Assembly: GCF_026723825.1 (NCBI RefSeq)
Contig: NZ_CP113519.1
Span: 4,836,001-4,900,000, forward strand
DNA: 64,000 bases
Direction of reading: 5' to 3'
Source of the DNA: Pseudomonas sp. GOM7
GTDB lineage: Bacteria; Pseudomonadota; Gammaproteobacteria; Pseudomonadales; Pseudomonadaceae
Shown: piece by piece, positions 58,959 to 64,000 of the stretch
How positions within the stretch are numbered: the stretch's first letter is position 1
How the letters are laid out: each line of letters opens with the position of its first letter
The notes under the pieces: model-generated
Seen by the model: only the letters and a program-made list of their open reading frames with translations
Told to the model about the DNA's origin: nothing
Database searches by the model: none
Program-made: the position numbers and the translations under genes

Positions 58959-61337
58959 ATGAAACGTACCCTCACCGCCCTGGCCCTGATCGTTGCCATT
59001 GGTGCCGCCGGCGCTGGCTGGTATCTGCATGGCAAACAACCGCAACGTGACGGCGAACTGGCCCTGGCAGGCCTGCATGCACCCGTGACGGTGCGCTACG
59101 ACGAGCGCGGCGTACCGCATCTCAAGGCGCAGAATCAGGACGACCTCTACCGTGCCCTGGGTTTCGTGCACGCCCAGGATCGCCTGTTCCAGATGGAATT
59201 GCTCAGGCGCCTGGCGCGCGGCGAGCTGGCCCAGGTGCTGGGAGAAAAGCTGCTGCCCACCGATCGCCTGTTCCGCACTCTGGAGATCGGTCGCCACGCC
59301 GACGCCCGCGCCGCCCAGCTAGATGCCAGCAGCCCGTCCGTGCGTGCCCTGCAGAGCTACCTGGACGGCATCAACCAGTACCAGGCCAGCCGCCCGCTGC
59401 CGGTGGAGTTCGACCTGCTGGGCATCGAACCGCGCCCCTTCAGCGTCGCCGACACCCTCAGCGTCGCCGGCTACATGGCCTACAGCTTCGCCGCCGCGCT
59501 GCGTACCGAGCCCCTGATGACGCATATCCGCGACCAGCTCGGCGCCGACTACCTCAAGGTCTTCGACCTCGACTGGCACCCCGAGGGCGTACTCGGCACG
59601 CCCCTGGCTGCTGGCGACTGGCAGGATCTGGCCGCACTCGCCCAGCTCAGCGATGCCGCGCTGGCCGGCAGCGGCCTGCCGCAATTCGAGGGCAGCAACG
59701 CCTGGGCCGTTTCCGGCAGCCGCACCGCCAGCGGCAAACCGCTACTGGCGGGCGATCCACACATCCGCTTCTCCCTGCCAGCGGTGTGGTACGAAGCGCA
59801 CCTGCAAGCGCCCGGTTACGAGCTGTACGGCTACCACCACGCCCTGATCCCCAGCGCCATGCTCGGTCACAACCGTGACTTCGCCTGGAGCCTGACCATG
59901 TTCCAGAACGACGACCTCGATTTGATCGCCGAGCGGGTCAACCCGGACAACCCTAACCAGGTCTGGTATCAGGGCCGCTGGGTCGACCTCGAGCAACGCA
60001 CGGAAAGCATTCAGGTCAAGGGTGCCGAGCCGGTGCAGATCACCCTGCGCCGTTCGCCCCATGGCCCTATCGTCAACGACGCCCTCGGTCAGAGCAGCGG
60101 CAGCACCCCCATCGCCATGTGGTGGGCCTTCCTCGAAACCGACAACCCCTTGCTCGATGCCTTCTACCAGCTGGATCGCGCCGACACCCTGGACAAGGCC
60201 CGCGCCGCCGTCGAGAAGATCGAGGCACCCGGCCTCAACGTGATCTGGGCCAATGCTGCCGGCGATATCGGCTGGTGGGCGGCGGCCAAGCTGCCGCTGC
60301 GCCCGGCTGGCGTCAACCCGACCTTCATCCTCGACGGTGCCAGCAGCGAGGCAGACAAGCTCGGCTGGCAGCCTTTCAGTGCCAACCCGCAGGAAGAGAA
60401 TCCGGCACGTGGCTATATCGTCTCGGCCAACTACCAGCCGGTGCCGGCCAGCGGCATCGAGATTCCCGGCTACTACAACCTGCCCGACCGTGGCCAGCGC
60501 CTGAACCAGCGCCTGAGCGACGCCTCGGTGAAATGGGATGTGCGCAACAGCCAGGCCTTGCAGCTCGACACGGGTACCGGCTACCCCAGGCGCGTGCTGA
60601 CGCCGATTCTCGACGAGCTGCGTAGCGCCGCCCAGGGCGAGCAGGAACAGGCTCTGGTGCAGCGGCTGGCCGAATGGAATGGCGAGCACCCGCTGGATTC
60701 GGTCACCGCGACGCTGTTCAACCAGTTGCTCTATCAACTGGCCCACGAAGCCATGGCCGACGAACTGGGCGAAGCCTTCTTCGACAGCCTGCTGCAAAGC
60801 CGATCACTCGATATCGCCTTGCCACGCCTGACCGCCGATGCGGATTCGCCCTGGTGGCAACGCAAGGACGGCAGCGGCACGGCAACTCGCGCGCAGATCG
60901 TCGCCGAGGCCTGGCGCGCCAGCCTGTCACACCTGCGCGAGCAGTTCGGGGATGATTCGCAAAGCTGGCAATGGGGCCGCGTCCATACCCTGACCCACGC
61001 CCATCCGCTGGGCCAGCAGCCCTTGCTCGGTCGCCTGCTCAACGTCGGCCCCTTCGCCGCCCCGGGTAGCCACGAGGTGCCGGACAACCTCTCGCACAGG
61101 ATCGGCCCGGCGCCCTGGCAGGTGGTCTATGGCCCCTCGACGCGGCGCCTGATCGACCTGGCCGACGCGAGCCAGGCACTGGGCGGTAATCCGGTCGGCC
61201 AGAGCGGCGTGCCGTTCGACGCACACTACGCCGACCAGGCCGCTGGCCATGTGCTTGGCCTCTATCGGCCACAGCATCTGAGCGAAGCGGACATAACGAG
61301 CCATACCCAGGGCACCCTCGAGCTGCTACCGCGTTGA
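58959..61337 (+). CDS. quiP: penicillin acylase family enzyme, AHL-acylase (QuiP)-like
   Basis: A 792-residue Ntn-hydrolase precursor processed into two chains. The N-terminal hydrophobic segment (LTALALIVAIGAAGAGWYL) exports it to the periplasm. The alpha chain is followed by a spacer and the beta chain, which should begin at Ser246 in FEGSNAWAVSG, the catalytic nucleophile; GDPHIRFSLPAVWYEAHL and HNRDFAWSLTMFQNDDLD follow as in the family. QuiP of P. aeruginosa degrades long-chain acyl-homoserine lactones; activity on penicillins is possible. Start: ATG at 58959 with AAGGA upstream. Confidence 0.88.
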   Translation: MKRTLTALALIVAIGAAGAGWYLHGKQPQRDGELALAGLHAPVTVRYDERGVPHLKAQNQDDLYRALGFVHAQDRLFQMELLRRLARGELAQVLGEKLLPTDRLFRTLEIGRHADARAAQLDASSPSVRALQSYLDGINQYQASRPLPVEFDLLGIEPRPFSVADTLSVAGYMAYSFAAALRTEPLMTHIRDQLGADYLKVFDLDWHPEGVLGTPLAAGDWQDLAALAQLSDAALAGSGLPQFEGSNAWAVSGSRTASGKPLLAGDPHIRFSLPAVWYEAHLQAPGYELYGYHHALIPSAMLGHNRDFAWSLTMFQNDDLDLIAERVNPDNPNQVWYQGRWVDLEQRTESIQVKGAEPVQITLRRSPHGPIVNDALGQSSGSTPIAMWWAFLETDNPLLDAFYQLDRADTLDKARAAVEKIEAPGLNVIWANAAGDIGWWAAAKLPLRPAGVNPTFILDGASSEADKLGWQPFSANPQEENPARGYIVSANYQPVPASGIEIPGYYNLPDRGQRLNQRLSDASVKWDVRNSQALQLDTGTGYPRRVLTPILDELRSAAQGEQEQALVQRLAEWNGEHPLDSVTATLFNQLLYQLAHEAMADELGEAFFDSLLQSRSLDIALPRLTADADSPWWQRKDGSGTATRAQIVAEAWRASLSHLREQFGDDSQSWQWGRVHTLTHAHPLGQQPLLGRLLNVGPFAAPGSHEVPDNLSHRIGPAPWQVVYGPSTRRLIDLADASQALGGNPVGQSGVPFDAHYADQAAGHVLGLYRPQHLSEADITSHTQGTLELLPR

Positions 61338-61763
61338 GCAGCATGGTGCACCAGAGAGCAGCATGCCGCTCTCTGGTGCACCGCCATCATCCCCACGCCC
61401 CGGCCAGTCCTTTGCCAGGGCGCTCTGAAGCCCGCCAGATCTGGCCTTCTCGCTTCGGTCACGAAATTGGCACACGCCCTGCATAGGCTAAGGCAAGCCC
61501 AGTTTCGGGGACCTTGGTACAGGCAGGCCGGGGAATCCCCCTCTTTATTCGACGTGACCTCTGCGTCACATGCCGCGCGCCGCAACCCACTCGATGGGCC
61601 AGGCGCCACCCGTTTCGGGGACCTTGGTACAGGCAGGCCGGGGAATCCCCTCTTTATTCGCCGTGACCTCAGCGTCACGTGCAGTGCGCCGCAACCCGCC
61701 CGACGGGCCAGGCGCCACCCATTTCGGGGACCTTGGTACAGGCAGGCCGGGGAATCCCCCTCT
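61338..61763. other. 426-bp intergenic region with tandem repeats
   Basis: Lies between convergent genes. The first 165 bases contain an inverted repeat GGTGCACCAGAGAG/CTCTCTGGTGCACC at 61342-61381 that looks like a terminator of the acylase gene without a long T-run. The rest is the tandem repeat listed separately. No gene seen. Confidence 0.65.
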
Positions 61764-61770
61764 TTATTCG
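61503..61770. repeat. 110-bp tandem repeat, about 2.4 copies
   Basis: Unit starts TTTCGGGGACCTTGGTACAG at 61503, 61613 and 61722 (periods 110 and 109). Each full unit includes GGGGAATCCCC, CTCTTTATTCG and a small GTGAC/GTCAC hairpin. The third copy is cut off in the 3' end of the membrane protein gene, whose stop codon (TTA at 61764) is the TTA of CTCTTTATTCG. The units have diverged by some substitutions between copies. Confidence 0.9.
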
Positions 61771-62207
61771 GGGCGCAGCGTCAGTTGCACGCGCCAACGT
61801 CCATCCACCTCACTACCACGCCACTCCCCGCTCAGCGGGCGAGTCGACACCAGCACCAGCAGCAGATCCCGACCGTCGCGCTCGATGCGCCAGTTCACCA
61901 GGCCCAGGGGCAGCTTCAACTGCCCTTCCCGCACCCGCCCATAGGCATCCTCGAAGCGATATCTCAGCGCACCGTCGACCGGCTCGGCCTGTGCCTCTGG
62001 CGCCCGGTTGAACCAGAGCTGCAGCCCCTGCTCCCAGGGCTCGGCAGCCTCGACGCGCAGGCGCGGCGGGTCGAACACCCGGCCGATCATCACGCCGACA
62101 AGAAAGGCGATGAGCATGATCGAAGCCACGAAACGCCAGCGCAAACGCGGCCGCGGATCCTCCGGCGGCGTAGAATGGCGCCCGTCCCAGTGCTCGGAGT
62201 GCTGCAT
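61764..62207 (-). CDS. conserved single-pass membrane protein
   Basis: A 147-residue protein with a charged cytoplasmic N-terminus, one membrane helix (FVASIMLIAFLVGVMIGRVF) and a beta-rich periplasmic domain (LRVEAAEPWEQGLQLWFNR, RYRFEDAYGRVREGQLKLP). I do not recognise a named family; neighbouring trmL suggests the Pseudomonas gene located before trmL. The stop codon comes from the tandem repeat. Its start codon (CAT at 62205-62207) overlaps the trmL start on the other strand. Confidence 0.8.
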   Translation of the reverse strand: MQHSEHWDGRHSTPPEDPRPRLRWRFVASIMLIAFLVGVMIGRVFDPPRLRVEAAEPWEQGLQLWFNRAPEAQAEPVDGALRYRFEDAYGRVREGQLKLPLGLVNWRIERDGRDLLLVLVSTRPLSGEWRGSEVDGRWRVQLTLRPE

Positions 62208-62670
62208 GTTTCACGTCATCCTGTTTCAACCGGAAATTCCGCCCAATACCGGCAACATTATCAGGCTGTGCGCCAACAGCGGCTGCCAGTTGCACCTGAT
62301 CGAGCCATTGGGCTTCGAGCTGGACGACAAGCGCCTGCGCCGCGCCGGCCTGGATTATCACGAATACGCCACGCTCAAGCGCCACGCGGATCTGCAGAGC
62401 TGCCTCGACAGCCTCGGCCAACCGCGCCTGTTCGCCTTCACCACCAAGGGTTCGCAGCCGTTCCACGAGATTGCCTACCAGCCAGGCGATGCTTTCCTGT
62501 TCGGCCCGGAGAGCCGTGGCCTGCCGGAGGAAGTGCGCAACGCCCTGCCGCCCGGGCAACGCGTGCGCCTGCCGATGCGCGCCGGCTGTCGCAGCCTGAA
62601 CCTGTCCAATACCGTGGCGGTGACCGTCTACGAAGCCTGGCGGCAGAATGGCTTTGCCGACGCCGATTGA
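62206..62670 (+). CDS. trmL: tRNA (cytidine/uridine-34 2'-O) methyltransferase
   Basis: A 154-residue SPOUT-family enzyme that methylates the wobble base ribose of tRNA-Leu isoacceptors. Starts MFHVILFQPEIPPNTGNIIR; the knot region has FGPESRGLPEEV, RLPMRAGCRSLNLSNTVAV. The size is that of E. coli TrmL. GGAG lies 6-7 bases before the ATG, inside the first codons of the divergent gene. No separate leader exists, so its promoter must lie within that gene (a TAGAAT at 62171 is a possible -10). Confidence 0.96.
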   Translation: MFHVILFQPEIPPNTGNIIRLCANSGCQLHLIEPLGFELDDKRLRRAGLDYHEYATLKRHADLQSCLDSLGQPRLFAFTTKGSQPFHEIAYQPGDAFLFGPESRGLPEEVRNALPPGQRVRLPMRAGCRSLNLSNTVAVTVYEAWRQNGFADAD

Positions 62671-62741
62671 GGCGGCAGGCGGGCAAGTTTGCTTTTTTTC
62701 AGTGACTTGGACGCCGCTTCGGTGTTTTCGGAAACTCCTTG

Positions 62742-62994
62742 TTTCGCCCCCTCGGGCGACTCACTTTTCTTTGAGCTGCGCAAAGAAAAGTAAGCAAAAG
62801 AAACGCACCCCCGCCATCCGGAACTAGGCGTCCCCGTCATGCTTCGCTCGACTTCCCTCACTCCGGCATCGCTCCGGGGTCGGCTTACAAGGGCCATCCC
62901 TGGCCCTTTAAGCCTCTCGCGGCATCCATGCCGCTCGCCCCCTGCGCAATGCCTGCGTTCGGCCTCCTGAAGGGGGAATTTGCGCGCCTGAACG
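62742..62994 (+). repeat. structured repeat module B, right copy
   Basis: A 253-base copy of the module at 13019-13286, in opposite orientation relative to the window. It has the same stems: CGCCC/GGGCG, CTCACTTTTCTTTG/CAAAGAAAAGTAAG, AAGGGCCA/TGGCCCTT and GCGGCA/TGCCGC, and ends GCGCGCCTGAACG. It lacks the 18-base string present in the left copy. Confidence 0.85.
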
Positions 62995-63187
62995 AACAGG
63001 TGTGCCAGGCTAGTCCTGCGTGCTCTGGCGGCTGTGAAGTCGCGATGTGGCTGTTGAATTAAACCAATAGTTTCATTCGCGCAGTTTCATTCGCTTGAAT
63101 AGCTTGCCGGCCTTCAGCCGGCATTCTGGTCAGCCCTACGGCTGACCTCATACTCAAGCACTCCATGCTGATTCTGGGTTACCTCGG

Positions 63188-63411
63188 GTTCAGGCGCGTG
63201 CAGAGCCCGCCCAGGAGGGCGAACGGAATCGTCGTGGAAGAGGTTGAGCGACATGGATGTCGCGAGAGCCGCGATGGGCCAGGGATGGCCCACCGCGGCG
63301 GGCCTCTGGAGCGGCGATGGAGTGAGCGAACCCTGGCGAAGCCAGGGCCGGATGATCGGGCGGAGGGTTTGGTTACTTTGCCCGCAAAGTGACTCGCCCG
63401 GGAGGGCGAAA
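63188..63411 (-). repeat. structured repeat module A, right copy
   Basis: A 224-base copy of the module at 12603-12828, reading on the minus strand. GTCACTTTG/CAAAGTAAC and GCGACA/TGTCGC stems are kept. Together with module B it forms the mirror image of the left pair, about 50 kb away. Confidence 0.85.
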
Positions 63412-63517
63412 CCAAAGACATCAGCAAAAACGCGGCAATTCGGAACAAACACCCGAACAACCAACAAGCCGACACCCCACACAAAACTTGCCAGTCCAGC
63501 ATGACGCCACAAAACGC

Positions 63518-63542
63518 AAAAAGCGCCCCGAAGGGCGCTTTC
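63518..63542 (-). terminator. intrinsic terminator of secB
   Basis: On the minus strand AAAGCGCCC, loop TTCG, GGGCGCTTTTT: stem followed by a T-run, 20 bases past the secB stop. Confidence 0.92.
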
Positions 63543-63561
63543 TCACTCAACCAACATGCTC

Positions 63562-64000
63562 TTACTGAACAGTGGTCTCGCCAGCCTGCTGCATGCGCTG
63601 CAGCTCCTGGGCGTACAGAGCATCGAAGTTCACCGGCGACAGCATCAGCGCCGGGAAGGAGCCGCGGGTCACCAGGCTGTCCAGTGCTTCACGGGCATAA
63701 GGGAACAGGATGTTCGGGCAGAAGGCGCCGAGGGTGTGGCTCATGGAGGCGCCATCGAGGCCCTTGATCAGGAAGATACCAGCCTGCTGCACTTCGGCGA
63801 TGAAGGCGACTTCTTCACCGTTCTTCACGGTCACCGACAGCGTCAGCACCACTTCGTGGAAGTCACCTTCCAGGGCCTTCTGGCGGGTGTTGAGATCCAG
63901 ACCGACGCTCGGCGTCCACTCCTGACGGAAGATTTCCGGGCTCTTCGGCGCCTCGAAGGACAGATCCTTGACGTAGATGCGCTGCAGGGAGAACTGAGGG
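63562..64000 (-). CDS. secB: protein-export chaperone SecB, 5' end outside window
   Basis: 145 C-terminal residues of SecB are visible, from PQFSLQRIYVKDLSFEAP through VGLDLNTRQKALEGDFHEVVL to the family end FPYAREALDSLVTRGSFPALMLSPVNFDALYAQ. The start codon lies beyond base 64000. SecB binds unfolded precursors and delivers them to SecA. It is on the strand opposite to trmL; in P. aeruginosa the two are neighbours, but here the structured repeat pair lies between them. A strong terminator follows. Confidence 0.96.
   Translation of the reverse strand, partial: PQFSLQRIYVKDLSFEAPKSPEIFRQEWTPSVGLDLNTRQKALEGDFHEVVLTLSVTVKNGEEVAFIAEVQQAGIFLIKGLDGASMSHTLGAFCPNILFPYAREALDSLVTRGSFPALMLSPVNFDALYAQELQRMQQAGETTVQ

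Larger units (their letters stand above)
62671..63561. other. 891-bp intergenic region holding the inverted repeat pair
   Basis: Contains structured module B (plus orientation) and module A (minus orientation), about 190 bases of spacer with a GCCGGC-type hairpin (63108-63123), and the secB terminator. Open frames in it are repeat sequence; no gene is supported. Confidence 0.75.

Noticed and set aside
61503..61770. CRISPR-like array
   Set aside because: The repeat unit is 110 bases with the whole unit conserved; there are no short repeats with unique spacers and no cas genes.

Overview
The window looks like chromosome of a Pseudomonas of the mendocina/pseudoalcaligenes group (now Ectopseudomonas). 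It is GC-rich with typical Pseudomonas gene content. The most specific marker is a secreted cutinase at 24905-25747 whose mature sequence I recognise as the well-studied P. mendocina cutinase (Ser126 numbering fits exactly). No rRNA, tRNA, CRISPR array, prophage or transposase gene was found.

Region 1 (1-24.7 kb) is a chemosensory island built as a tandem duplication. Two paralogous clusters lie head to tail (750-9953 and 13619-24679). Each encodes a short membrane receptor with a CheZ-like motif, CheY, a STAS protein, CheA, CheW, long receptors, CheR, CheD and CheB. A PAS histidine kinase plus a LuxR-type regulator lie between them (10036-12467), and the 3' part of a paralogous LuxR-type regulator precedes the first cluster. 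The copies differ in instructive ways: cluster 1 CheA has an MshEN-like double repeat that cluster 2 CheA lacks, cluster 2 has an extra poly-HAMP receptor, and the STAS phosphosite Ser is Cys in cluster 2. The gap at 12.5-13.3 kb holds a pair of structured repeats that recurs inverted at 62.7-63.4 kb.

Region 2 (24.7-58 kb) is mostly core metabolism in an order resembling P. aeruginosa PA0316-PA0353 as I remember it: ilvD, a phosphodiesterase, a glyoxalase, folA, a glycerophosphodiesterase, a DUF2868/DUF3482 GTPase pair, lgt-thyA, a TauE exporter, ptsP, rppH, a HAD phosphatase, ilvA/rpiA (divergent), a cadA/cadR metal-efflux pair, DUF1508, a CarO-like OB-fold protein between two CarP-like beta-propellers, an FAH-family enzyme, and a D-2-hydroxyglutarate dehydrogenase divergent from serA. 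A 155-bp MITE-like element abuts the cutinase stop codon. Short palindromic repeats sit at many gene borders from 28 to 56 kb.

Region 3 (58-64 kb) carries an AraC regulator divergent from a penicillin-acylase-family (QuiP-like) enzyme, a 110-bp tandem repeat, a small membrane protein whose start codon overlaps that of divergent trmL, the second copy of the structured repeat pair, and the 3' part of secB running off the window edge.
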